Positions 40,974 through 47,976 of a stretch of DNA of 64,000 nucleotides are shown here, in pieces (the first letter of the stretch is position 1; every line of letters starts with the position of its first letter). The stretch covers positions 1 to 64,000 of IMG/VR virus record IMGVR_UViG_3300027857_000004. One strand, given 5' to 3'. Source of the DNA: a virus. The notes below the pieces were generated by a model that worked only from the letters and a program-made list of their open reading frames with translations, searched no databases and was not told the origin of the DNA. The position numbers were made by a program, and so were the translations under genes.

Positions 40974-41311
40974 GAGATTTTGATTTTTCGGCTAACTCTG
41001 AACGCATTGAATTCTTGCTGTTGCTTCGTCAGTTGTGCTAAAAAATATTCTCCATCGCTCTGCGTCCGGAAACGAAAAGGAAACGGGTCGGCGGCCCAGC
41101 CCGTCCCACTCTTGGGCTGAATCCTAAGCTCCCACACCGCGTCGAGCCACTCCTGGTTCGGTAGCGCGCATTCTCGTCCCAGGCATTTACGCATGACGAA
41201 CGGCGGTATCGGTCCCGCGTGCTTGCGAGACGTTGCCCAGGAGAATGCGGGACACGCTGCGATGGCACTCACAGCGAGACAGACCGACTTGAAAAAACTT
41301 CTGCGGTTCAT
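40970..41311 (-). CDS. Exported protein with twin-arginine-like signal
   Basis: 113 residues from ATG 41311. MNRRSFFKSVCLAVSAIAAC fits a Tat signal (RRxFFK followed by a mildly hydrophobic segment and PAFSWA as the cleavage area). The mature part (EWLDAVWELRIQPKSGTGWA, SDGEYFLAQLTKQQQEF) has no recognised domain. A Tat-type signal in a phage replication block is unusual, and could be a host-derived cargo gene. The start overlaps the preceding stop (TGATG). Confidence 0.6.
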   Translation of the reverse strand: MNRRSFFKSVCLAVSAIAACPAFSWATSRKHAGPIPPFVMRKCLGRECALPNQEWLDAVWELRIQPKSGTGWAADPFPFRFRTQSDGEYFLAQLTKQQQEFNAFRVSRKIKIS

Positions 41312-41832
41312 CAGAACGGGATATCGGAAAACCGAGAACACTTTGGTCCGTGCATCTTTCCTGGCGAAGAGCCGCACTCCTGGCAATAGCTTTCCACCCG
41401 CTCAACGCAAGGGCTCGGATAGCCCGGCATAAGGTCGGCGCATACCGGGCACAGCGGGCTGCACGACACTGGTGCGGTGGTGGCTGCCGCCTTCTCTGCT
41501 TCAAGTTCTTTCTGAAGCAGCGCAAGGGCTCGCCATGCCATCTTCGCACTGTGCCGGGTGCCATCCTTGTCGAGATTGCCTCGTTGCAGGAAATGGCGGA
41601 GAAGAGTATCGGCCTCGTCACCTGACTTCGTCCGGTCCCAGTGCAGCGGCTTGCCGGTATTGTGCTGCTCGTTGCCGATGTAGGAGACATTCGCCACGAC
41701 CGCACACGCATCGGGGAAGTAATCTAATAGGCCGGAGGCAACTGGAAATTTTTTACGCTCGGCGGCTGAATCCGGAAGCACGGTCGCGCGAGTCGGGGCG
41801 CCGCCAATACCTGGGCATGATTCGTTACTCAT
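41311..41832 (-). CDS. DUF5664-type dATP/dGTP diphosphohydrolase-like protein
   Basis: 173 residues. Residues about 27-112 (KKFPVASGLLDYFPDACAVV, ANVSYIGNEQHNTGKPLHWD, SGDEADTLLRHFLQRGNLD, HSAKMAWRALALLQKELE) match the all-alpha phage family annotated DUF5664 or dATP/dGTP diphosphohydrolase N-terminal domain. The C-terminus adds Cys pairs (CPVCADLMP, CQECGSSPG) that could hold zinc. It likely adjusts nucleotide pools. It overlaps both neighbours by a few bases. Confidence 0.7.
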   Translation of the reverse strand: MSNESCPGIGGAPTRATVLPDSAAERKKFPVASGLLDYFPDACAVVANVSYIGNEQHNTGKPLHWDRTKSGDEADTLLRHFLQRGNLDKDGTRHSAKMAWRALALLQKELEAEKAAATTAPVSCSPLCPVCADLMPGYPSPCVERVESYCQECGSSPGKMHGPKCSRFSDIPF

Positions 41833-42290
41833 GGTCTTTTCCTCAACTGATATTTTCCATCTTTCGAAATCTTAACATACCAGATGTCCAGGTCGAACCG
41901 TTTTGCAATCTCAATTTCGGCTTGCACACCTGTCGATTCTTTCCAGCCCGGTATCGTCAACACGATGAGCATGTCGGATACGAAAAGGAAATCGGTATCG
42001 ATTTTCTGCCAGAATCCCCAGTCACCTTGCATCCCGGCGAGGTGAAGCGCGTGCGAGTGGATAATTGGCGAAAACACATTCAGCTTGTGATTCTCCATCA
42101 GCCACTTCGCCGCCTTGACTGCCTCGTCGCACCGCATCGACTTGACTTCGTTGTCGGTGCAATGAACGAAATGAGTTACATGCAGCCCGCGCCGAACTGG
42201 AGAATACGGTGAAGCTAGATACGCGAGCGGGAAGTTTTTCACCCCCATTACTAAGTGCGGTGCTAGCGGGTCCATGACTCCGTTCCTCAT
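41829..42290 (-). CDS. DUF1937 nucleotide-related protein
   Basis: 153 residues. The pattern YLASPYS ... DEAVKAAKWLMENHKLNVFS, PIIHSHALHLAG, DTDFLFVSDMLIVLTIPGWK and STGVQAEIEIAKRFD matches phage DUF1937 proteins, related to nucleoside 2-deoxyribosyltransferases. The GW-x-x-S-x-G-x-x-x-E arrangement carries the likely catalytic Glu. The likely role is nucleotide or base processing. Possible starts at 42290, 42275 or 42248. Confidence 0.72.
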   Translation of the reverse strand: MRNGVMDPLAPHLVMGVKNFPLAYLASPYSPVRRGLHVTHFVHCTDNEVKSMRCDEAVKAAKWLMENHKLNVFSPIIHSHALHLAGMQGDWGFWQKIDTDFLFVSDMLIVLTIPGWKESTGVQAEIEIAKRFDLDIWYVKISKDGKYQLRKRP

Positions 42291-42478
42291 GACATTTCGG
42301 CAACTTTTTTGCGCAGCTCATCGACCGCTTGGTTCGCCACACTCGCAGCTGCCGGAGCGATGCCGTAGTGATGAAGGCAAGCGATAAAGGCATGCTTCCA
42401 GAAGTCGATTTCTCCTGGCACTTGCGCCTGACGCTTTTCATAACCTTCGGGAAGCTCAATTACGGATTTGTTTGACAT
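42287..42478 (-). CDS. Small helical hypothetical protein
   Basis: 63 residues (MSNKSVIELPEGYEKRQAQV, DFWKHAFIACLHHYGIAPAA), with no membrane span. It overlaps the DUF1937 start as ATGA. It is encoded just after an HNH-AP2 gene. The function is unknown. Confidence 0.5.
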   Translation of the reverse strand: MSNKSVIELPEGYEKRQAQVPGEIDFWKHAFIACLHHYGIAPAAASVANQAVDELRKKVAEMS

Positions 42479-42490
42479 ATTTTTTTAATG

Positions 42491-42961
42491 TTAGAAGTTG
42501 GTGACTGCAAACTCTCGATACATTTTGCGGGCAGCGGCATCGTAAGCCTTGGCCGCATCAACCTCGCTTGAAAAGCTGCCTAAATATAGGCGTTGCCCGT
42601 CTGCGTAAATGCGCGCCATCCACTGTTCCCGATAACTATGGACTCCCTTATACTGGCTTGAACACCCGCTTCGTTTCCTTCGGTTTCTGTTATTTTGCGA
42701 GAAAGTGGCTGGGCGCAAGTTGTGCCGTTGATTGTCTAACCCGTTTCTGTTTTGATGGTCCACTCGCGGGCACCCCGGAAGCAAAACGCTATGCATTCCA
42801 ATCGTGGTTTGCTTTCGCGTAATAGGGTCACGCGGCGACTTGCGAGAGGCATAGAACGTGTTGTCAGCCTTTATCGCATGCCAGTTCCACTGGCTCAGCC
42901 AATCAAAATCGGCATCGTCCACTAGGGCAAACTGACCTTGAGTGAGCGGAATCCGTTTCAT
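42491..42961 (-). CDS. HNH-AP2 homing endonuclease (copy 5, intact)
   Basis: 156 residues from ATG 42961; the frame continues upstream but other copies begin at this MKRIPLTQGQ. HNH core VDHQNRNGLDNQRHNLRPAT; AP2 domain SSQYKGVHSYREQWMARIYA ... AAKAYDAAARKMYREFA; end VTNF. Start and upstream stop overlap as ATGA (42958-42961). It is an intact, minimal form of the family. Confidence 0.9.
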   Translation of the reverse strand: MKRIPLTQGQFALVDDADFDWLSQWNWHAIKADNTFYASRKSPRDPITRKQTTIGMHSVLLPGCPRVDHQNRNGLDNQRHNLRPATFSQNNRNRRKRSGCSSQYKGVHSYREQWMARIYADGQRLYLGSFSSEVDAAKAYDAAARKMYREFAVTNF

Positions 42962-43131
42962 TGAACCCGAGGCACAATTGTTTTCTCGACGATTTTGCCA
43001 CCCTTCTCGTCCGCCTTGCGGCTGGTCTTGTCGTATTCGCCAGCGTTGCGGTTGCGTTCGAGTGGCCAATATTCCTGTGGGATAGCATCCGGCCTTGAAT
43101 CAGCCGGTGTGTTCTTCTTTGATTTCTTCAT
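42958..43131 (-). CDS. Small hydrophilic protein, 57 residues
   Basis: MKKSKKNTPADSRPDAIPQE, then YWPLERNRNAGEYDKTSRKA. It is very charged and basic at the N-terminus with no TM. Coding is supported by the exact ATGA junction with the HNH-AP2 gene downstream. The function is unknown. Confidence 0.5.
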   Translation of the reverse strand: MKKSKKNTPADSRPDAIPQEYWPLERNRNAGEYDKTSRKADEKGGKIVEKTIVPRVQ

Positions 43132-43142
43132 AATATGTTAAT

Positions 43143-43316
43143 TCACTCATTTGGTAAAACGCTCAACACGTCCCAGTCTTCCATTGACTTTTCTGTTTCG
43201 CTGACCACATAACTCCACGGGTCTTCGCTCGCCTGACTGGCGGTGCAGTTGTCGCACACAAGCTCTTTGATGCCCGTGCAGCGAATTTTGACTATGTGGC
43301 TTTTGTCGCCGGGCAT
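43143..43316 (-). CDS. Small protein with CxxC, 57 residues
   Basis: MPGDKSHIVKIRCTGIKELV, then CDNCTASQASEDPWSYVVSE. A CDNC pair and preceding RC suggest possible metal binding. It follows the upstream stop by 1 base. The function is unknown. Confidence 0.5.
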   Translation of the reverse strand: MPGDKSHIVKIRCTGIKELVCDNCTASQASEDPWSYVVSETEKSMEDWDVLSVLPNE

Positions 43317-43317
43317 G

Positions 43318-43569
43318 TCAGTTTCCTTCCAGTGAAGCGGGCATCTGGCTGCCGTCGCATGAATGCTTCGGTGGTAGCGCAGCAACGAGGTCAAGAAAAG
43401 CCTGGATAGCGGCGTCTGCCTTTGCAACAGCTTGCTCAACAGTAGGTGTCACGGTGACGCTACCAAAGCAATTAGTAGGATTGATAATAGTCTGGGTGCG
43501 GGCAAGCTCGCTCGTCACGATGTCGCGCCACCAGGCTTGAAGCTCCGGATATTTTGAAAGATTAATCAT
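43318..43569 (-). CDS. Hypothetical protein, 83 residues
   Basis: MINLSKYPELQAWWRDIVTS and a helical middle (VEQAVAKADAAIQAFLDLVA). The start overlaps the preceding stop (ATGA). It is helical and of ordinary composition. The function is unknown. Confidence 0.5.
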   Translation of the reverse strand: MINLSKYPELQAWWRDIVTSELARTQTIINPTNCFGSVTVTPTVEQAVAKADAAIQAFLDLVAALPPKHSCDGSQMPASLEGN

Positions 43570-44558
43570 ATAACCATTAAAGATTCTACGACAGTTTCGG
43601 GTGCGGACACAACTTCTTTCCTGAACTGGTCCGGCGTCATCAAGCGGTCCGTGGCTGGCATCTTGGCCGGTTCGTCCATCCAGATTACACGGAGACGTGG
43701 CTTGCCATTACGCTGCTGAGATAGCTGCTTCGACACTTCGTTGTCGAGGTGCGTAGTCAGCGCGTTAGACGCACCGCCGGAGCCGACTGCGTGATAGTGA
43801 ACGAACCCAGCTGCCTCAAGCGCTTTGAATTCAGCTGACGTTTGGACACCTACAACAATCGATTGACCTTGTGTGGCAGGAATGCTACCGAGAATCAAGC
43901 CAGCCCAGAAACCGGCGGTGCCGAAATCGGCGAACGTTTTTCGAATCAGGCCGAGCAGCAGCAAACGTTCGAGAGTGTAAGGCGCCGATTGCGATTGAAT
44001 ACCTTCGCCCCAGGCACGAAAAGGCGCCACCAAAGAGGCGGGCGGTTCGCCTTTGAGCTGGCAGGTCGACTTGAGCACTTCGGCTGCCGTCTTATTCAAG
44101 CTGACGACTGCAGTCGAAACAGGCAGGTTGACTAACAGCCGCTCAATACCGGCGTTGCCGCCAATGCGACCGGTCACGAAAATCTTGGGCAGGAACTGAA
44201 CGGGCGCGGGCGACACGGAATCCACGGCTTGTTCAGTCTCGTTTACAGCAACAGAGGTAGGACCAGCCACAATCGGGGCAGATACCTGGGACGGTTGGCC
44301 TGCAGAGGAAGCTGCCAACTCCTTGAAAGCGCGCGCGACTTCGGCTTTTGATTCCGGCGCGAGCACCATTCGCTCCGCGTCGTCCGGTGTCGCCGGGTTG
44401 TTTAGCTGCGCCACGATTGACCGCAGAGTTGCGACGTCCGCGCTGTGCCCGTGCAGTGTCTTCGGCACTACCGCTTTTTGCGTGCCCAGACCTAGTTCTG
44501 CATCGGCAGGAAGGTTTGGGTTGATTGAAAACTTTTCTCTTTCTTGTTCGGTGGGCAT
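43566..44558 (-). CDS. Diverged dNMP-kinase-like protein
   Basis: 330 residues. An N-terminal 120-residue linker is rich in Ala/Pro/Val. From about 125, KIFVTGRIGGNAGIERLLVN sits where phage deoxynucleotide monophosphate kinases have a P-loop. Later FWAGLILGSIPATQGQSIVV, GVQTSAEFKALEAAGFVHYH and AVGSGGASN mirror the kinase C-terminal part. The P-loop Lys-Ser/Thr is missing, so ATP binding may be lost or altered. A nucleotide-metabolism neighbourhood (DUF1937, DUF5664) fits. Confidence 0.45.
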   Translation of the reverse strand: MPTEQEREKFSINPNLPADAELGLGTQKAVVPKTLHGHSADVATLRSIVAQLNNPATPDDAERMVLAPESKAEVARAFKELAASSAGQPSQVSAPIVAGPTSVAVNETEQAVDSVSPAPVQFLPKIFVTGRIGGNAGIERLLVNLPVSTAVVSLNKTAAEVLKSTCQLKGEPPASLVAPFRAWGEGIQSQSAPYTLERLLLLGLIRKTFADFGTAGFWAGLILGSIPATQGQSIVVGVQTSAEFKALEAAGFVHYHAVGSGGASNALTTHLDNEVSKQLSQQRNGKPRLRVIWMDEPAKMPATDRLMTPDQFRKEVVSAPETVVESLMVI

Positions 44559-44562
44559 ACAT

Positions 44563-45036
44563 TTACAGAGCTTTGATTAAACGGGAGTCAGCTTCGCTTT
44601 TCAGCGCAGCCATGAAAACATCACACGCGACGGCCTTACGATTTAACATTTCGATTGCCTGCTCAAGCAGCCGCTTCGCAGCTGGTGACGAACCGCCGAG
44701 GATTTCCAGCCGGGCGGCTTGTTTCTTGAGTAGCCTGTCGATAGTGACGCGGCTCGAAAAGGTTCGCTTTGCCCATTTCGCCAACTGTGATGCATTCGCT
44801 TTGCGGCAGCGGTCCGCACAGTTCTGAGCGAATGATTTCGGTTCGAGTGTTGAGCAGAAAATTCCATCTGCCCGGGCAAGGTGGCAGTTCTTGCGAAGGC
44901 GCATTGTCAGGCGAGCACCTGGAGCACACAGCAATTCGGTGGCGACTTCGGCTGGCATCTGGTCGGGCAGCTCGATTACGCCGCGGTTTTGAGGAATCGG
45001 TTTGGACTTTTTGTTTTTGTTGAGGTGTCGATTCAT
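44563..45036 (-). CDS. Hypothetical protein with several Cys
   Basis: 157 residues from MNRHLNKNKK; the ATG at 45054 is an alternative. Lys-rich start, then RLRKNCHLARADGIFCSTLE and FAQNCADRCRKANASQLAKW with four Cys, then a long helical region. It may bind metal or nucleic acid. It overlaps the previous stop (ATGA). Not identified. Confidence 0.5.
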   Translation of the reverse strand: MNRHLNKNKKSKPIPQNRGVIELPDQMPAEVATELLCAPGARLTMRLRKNCHLARADGIFCSTLEPKSFAQNCADRCRKANASQLAKWAKRTFSSRVTIDRLLKKQAARLEILGGSSPAAKRLLEQAIEMLNRKAVACDVFMAALKSEADSRLIKAL

Positions 45037-45227
45037 ATTTGTATCTTGGCCCATTTAGCAACGATTTTGGTTATGGCTTTTCGCATTCTTCGTTTTACCG
45101 GATTTCCGATTGACTTCGGCTCAACAGAAAAAATATCTGTCAGCACTGCACAAATAATTTTCTGATTGTGCAGCCTAGCGAGTTGGTTCATGCTAGTGCC
45201 CGGCAGAATCAGACGCTTTAGTTCCAT
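45033..45227 (-). CDS. Small basic protein, 64 residues
   Basis: MELKRLILPGTSMNQLARLH, then SVEPKSIGNPVKRRMRKAIT and KIVAKWAK. It is basic and helical. It overlaps the 47-residue gene by 35 bases and the next gene by 4. No domain is recognised. Confidence 0.45.
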   Translation of the reverse strand: MELKRLILPGTSMNQLARLHNQKIICAVLTDIFSVEPKSIGNPVKRRMRKAITKIVAKWAKIQI

Positions 45228-45336
45228 CGTCTCGAAACACAACGTCCTGGTTTGATTCTACTTCGGCTGCCTGCTCTTCAGCAGAGTAAACTCTGCCGCC
45301 ATCGTCTTTATTGGAACCGTCATTTGGGTTGTTCAT
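45193..45336 (-). CDS. Small acidic protein, 47 residues
   Basis: MNNPNDGSNKDDGGRVYSAE, then EQAAEVESNQDVVFRDDGTK. It is acidic and probably disordered. ATG 45336 is in a short gap after the previous gene. Coding is plausible but unsupported by homology. Confidence 0.4.
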   Translation of the reverse strand: MNNPNDGSNKDDGGRVYSAEEQAAEVESNQDVVFRDDGTKASDSAGH

Positions 45337-45362
45337 TTGTTTTGTGTCTTTCTTTGTTTGTT

Positions 45363-45713
45363 CTACCTAGTTTGTTCATGGTCATTCGGATTGAACTGTA
45401 AATCGATTGGCCGGTCAGCGCGAGTGGCAGCTGGATACGTGCCATTGAAAATTCGACCCACGGAAACATTAAAGGTCTCCCAAATGCGAGTGTGCGGTCG
45501 AAAATAAAGGTCACCTTCTTCGATTAGTTCGCCCTTCACTAAATGGCGACACCCAATTGGAGGTGGCTCGGGTCGCTTGCCCTTCCAATCGATAGCGTCG
45601 AAATTCCGCCTGTAACTCTCATTCAGTGGGCTGCGGGATTTGTCACCCTTGCCTGCGGTTCGGTGGTTGTTGTCGAACAAATCGCGGCGGTTCGATATGT
45701 GGCGGCTACTCAT
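45363..45713 (-). CDS. Hypothetical protein, 116 residues
   Basis: From MSSRHISNRRDLFDNNHRTA; the open frame extends to 45785. It contains DAIDWKGKRPEPPPIGCRHL, VKGELIEEGDLYFRPHTRIW and ETFNVSVGRIFNGTYP. It has the flavour of small phage proteins built of beta strands. It overlaps the end of the preceding gene by 8 bases. The function is unknown. Confidence 0.5.
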   Translation of the reverse strand: MSSRHISNRRDLFDNNHRTAGKGDKSRSPLNESYRRNFDAIDWKGKRPEPPPIGCRHLVKGELIEEGDLYFRPHTRIWETFNVSVGRIFNGTYPAATRADRPIDLQFNPNDHEQTR

Positions 45714-46209
45714 ATCTAAGTGTGCGTTTACAAGTCGGACAAGTGCGGCTATCGCACCGTTGTTCAGCGAAGCATATCGCTTCAACTTCTCGGTCCCACT
45801 TGTCTGGAGTCATGCAGTCTACGAAGTCAGTTAGAAAACTCCCAGCCGGTATGCCAGAGAACAATACAGTGACCGATTGACCTTGCAGGTCAGGCGGGAT
45901 TTTCGTTTTCAGGAACGGATACACAGTCTCAACTGATACCCAATTAGTAGTCATTTGAGCCGGGAACCAGCGAAGCAGCCAGCCAGGAAAATAGGTCTGC
46001 TTGAAACTGTCCCACCAAGTGCGCGGAGTTTCATACTGATACGGCTTCTGCTGCTCAGCGACAATCTGGGCGCGAAGAGTGCGAACAAGTCGTCGCCCCT
46101 CGCGGTCCCAGCTCTCTCCGCATTCATACTGCGAGTTGAACAACGTGACACCGATTGACCGCAAGTCGAGCGTGACTCTGCCGATTGAATTGAAAAACGA
46201 TTTACTCAT
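45706..46209 (-). CDS. Hypothetical protein, 167 residues, C-terminal Cys
   Basis: Start at MSKSFFNSIGRVTLDLRSIG. It includes TWWDSFKQTYFPGWLLRWFP, a tryptophan-rich amphipathic stretch, and ends with CFAEQRCDSRTCPTCKRTLR (possible zinc site). It has no signal peptide. The function is unknown; peripheral membrane association is possible. Confidence 0.5.
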   Translation of the reverse strand: MSKSFFNSIGRVTLDLRSIGVTLFNSQYECGESWDREGRRLVRTLRAQIVAEQQKPYQYETPRTWWDSFKQTYFPGWLLRWFPAQMTTNWVSVETVYPFLKTKIPPDLQGQSVTVLFSGIPAGSFLTDFVDCMTPDKWDREVEAICFAEQRCDSRTCPTCKRTLRYE

Positions 46210-46267
46210 TAGCGGAGTTAACGAACAATGAGAGAACGTAAAACCATCAGAGCCCACAATCCGAAAA

Positions 46268-46429
46268 CTACCGTCCAATAATGCAGGGCAGGGAGACCGA
46301 AAACTGCAACAGCAACGCAAACCTGAGAGCGATGGAGAAAATGACAATCAGCGGCGCCAGGAGACCGGCGGCACCTCCAGTTGCAGACAGACCGATAGTC
46401 GTTTTGACTTTCTCGATTAGATTAGTCAC
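46268..46429 (-). CDS. Small membrane protein, 53 residues (GTG start)
   Basis: From GTG 46429: TNLIEKVKTTIGLSATGGAA, then GLLAPLIVIFSIALRFALLL. One or two hydrophobic spans. The start overlaps the preceding stop by 8 bases. It is a small inner-membrane protein of unknown role. Confidence 0.5.
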   Translation of the reverse strand: MTNLIEKVKTTIGLSATGGAAGLLAPLIVIFSIALRFALLLQFSVSLPCIIGR

Positions 46430-46733
46430 GGGGCGCCTCCTCCTTCTCGGCTGCGGCTGCCACAGCTTGTTCATGAAGCTGCTTCATCCCGTTGACGCGG
46501 TTCAGAATCGCGCCAACCGAATTGATGAGCGGCTCATACTCAGTGCGGACGGCGAACCAGCACGCGAGTAAGACGCTGGCATGCTCGTAGAGGGCAGTCC
46601 GGACATACGAGTCCAGGCCAGCTTTTTCAGCATCGCTTGTCTTCGTGAGAATCTTTTGCGCGCTGAGTGCGTTCAGTTTGTTCACCGCGTTAATCAAATC
46701 GCGGCCTTCGTTCAGTTCGAGAGGTTTGTTCAT
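46422..46733 (-). CDS. Helical hypothetical protein, 103 residues
   Basis: Start at MNKPLELNEGRDLINAVNKL; the frame extends upstream to 46793. It is helical throughout (SAQKILTKTSDAEKAGLDSY; GMKQLHEQAVAAAAEKEEAP). The start overlaps the upstream stop by 4 bases. The function is unknown. Confidence 0.55.
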   Translation of the reverse strand: MNKPLELNEGRDLINAVNKLNALSAQKILTKTSDAEKAGLDSYVRTALYEHASVLLACWFAVRTEYEPLINSVGAILNRVNGMKQLHEQAVAAAAEKEEAPRD

Positions 46734-46837
46734 AGCCAGAATTTGTTGTCTTTGTCTGCGTGTGTGCTGCTGAAATCTTTGCCGGTCGGACAAAATCCTG
46801 CGGGTGCGGGTCGTTCACGCAATCCGGTTTGTTTCAT
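46730..46837 (-). CDS. Tiny hypothetical protein, 35 residues
   Basis: MKQTGLRERPAPAGFCPTGK, then DFSSTHADKDNKFWL. Coding support is only the tight spacing: it starts 11 bases after the upstream gene and overlaps the next start (ATGA). Confidence 0.4.
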   Translation of the reverse strand: MKQTGLRERPAPAGFCPTGKDFSSTHADKDNKFWL

Positions 46838-46847
46838 AACGAGAGAA

Positions 46848-47492
46848 CTATGACAGAGTGGCAGACTGGACACAACTCGTTTCTGTGTATTTGCGAGAAG
46901 CCGCGAGAGACTCCTGGTTGTAGCGGTCAAGAAAGCGCTTCAGCTCGAAGTCCTGTGCCGCGACTAGCAACTCAAGCGCTGCAATTCGTTTCTCTAGCTT
47001 CTCAACTTCTTTGAGCACCAGGACATTTCTTGGGCGCCTTTCAGTCACCTCACCGGGCTTGTGCGGCGTCTCACTCAACAGCCCTTGTGATTGAAGAGAT
47101 TGCTGGATTTGGAGCAACACAGCGACAATCGCGGATTCGCTACTCAGGTCCGCTAGTGCGCGTTCTTTCGACAGGCACAAGCGAGGTTCCTCCATATAGC
47201 CGCGCTGACGAAAAGGCCAAAAGTAGACCACCAGCATGCCGGACAGCCGAATCGCCGAAGCGATATCGGACGACCTGAATTTGCCAAACAGTCGCTGTTT
47301 ACCGGCGAGATAAAGCGAGGGCCGGTAGTAAGGTGAGAGAAAAGACAAATTGCGGAGAGGCTCGGTCCCCAGCTGGACGCGTCGACACTTCGCCACCTCT
47401 TCGGGTGTCAGTTCGGTTGTGAATTTAATCGTGGCAAGAACGTTGCAAAGTGCCCACGTTTTCTGCTCCGGCGTGATTGCTAATGTATTCAT
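46848..47492 (-). CDS. First gene of the leftward operon, unknown
   Basis: 214 residues. MNTLAITPEQKTWALCNVLA, then a mostly helical protein with a possible coiled coil (LVLKEVEKLEKRIAALELLV) near 155-195. A CGACTGTTA site is 7 nt upstream of ATG, facing away from the palindromic control region, so this is the first gene of the - strand program. Position suggests an early gene. No family is recognised. Confidence 0.55.
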   Translation of the reverse strand: MNTLAITPEQKTWALCNVLATIKFTTELTPEEVAKCRRVQLGTEPLRNLSFLSPYYRPSLYLAGKQRLFGKFRSSDIASAIRLSGMLVVYFWPFRQRGYMEEPRLCLSKERALADLSSESAIVAVLLQIQQSLQSQGLLSETPHKPGEVTERRPRNVLVLKEVEKLEKRIAALELLVAAQDFELKRFLDRYNQESLAASRKYTETSCVQSATLS

Positions 47493-47497
47493 ACACG

Positions 47498-47506
47498 TAA
47501 CAGTCG
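47498..47506 (-). promoter_or_regulatory. CGACTGTTA start-site motif (leftward operon)
   Basis: Read leftward, AAACGACTGTTACGTGT precedes ATG 47492 with 7 nt from core to start. It lies 37 bases outside the left arm of the big inverted repeat. Confidence 0.68.
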
Positions 47507-47542
47507 TTTAAAAACAGACGAGCCGCTACAACTATTTTTAGC

Positions 47543-47731
47543 CAGCACGCCAGCACACCGGATGAGTATGGGTAGAGCTTACCCTTCCTATTAGGTAATT
47601 ATAGGACAGTTAATTCACTATTTATATACTATATTTAATATAATCACACGCGTTAATATAATAAATGTCCTAGAATAAGTTAATAGGAAGGGTAAGCTCT
47701 ACCCATACTCATCCGGTGTGCTGGCGTGCTG
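47543..47731. repeat. 51-bp perfect inverted repeat around AT-rich core
   Basis: 47543-47593 and 47681-47731 are exact reverse complements (51 bp each), separated by an AT-rich 87-base core that itself keeps partial complementarity (AGGACA). It sits between the divergent - and + operons and is flanked on both sides by CGACTGTTA motifs. Candidates are a replication origin, a DNA-binding control region or a terminator pair. Confidence 0.9.
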
Positions 47732-47789
47732 AGTAATAAGCTACCGGCGTGCGCCTGTTTTTCGTAATAGCGCTGCGCCCTCCGGCGAC

Positions 47790-47798
47790 CGACTGTTA
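47790..47798 (+). promoter_or_regulatory. CGACTGTTA start-site motif (rightward operon)
   Basis: GACCGACTGTTAATCA precedes GTG 47803 with 6 nt from core to start. It is the counterpart of the leftward site at 47498. Confidence 0.65.
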
Positions 47799-47802
47799 AT
47801 CA

Positions 47803-47976
47803 GTGAGCAAGAAAAAGCATCGTCCGCGGAAGAATCCGGACCCACTTTTCGACAACCAGCCGCAGTCGCTCCAGACCCTGAACAAAGTCGCGAAGCGCGG
47901 CATTCGGCTGCAAGAGCGTGCCCAGTGGTGGGCGCAAGCCCCAAATAATCCCGACTCGCCTACTTACACCGGATGA
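47803..47976 (+). CDS. Small basic protein, 57 residues (GTG start)
   Basis: From GTG 47803: SKKKHRPRKNPDPLFDNQPQ, then SLQTLNKVAKRGIRLQERAQ and WWAQAPNNPDSP. Its start is supported by the CGACTGTTA site and its TGA overlaps the next ATG (ATGA). It is basic and could contact DNA. It is the first gene of the rightward program; unknown function. Confidence 0.6.
   Translation: MSKKKHRPRKNPDPLFDNQPQSLQTLNKVAKRGIRLQERAQWWAQAPNNPDSPTYTG

Noticed and set aside
45320-45514. 64-codon ORF on the - strand
   Set aside because: It is out of frame with the better-supported 116-residue gene at 45363 that covers the same bases.
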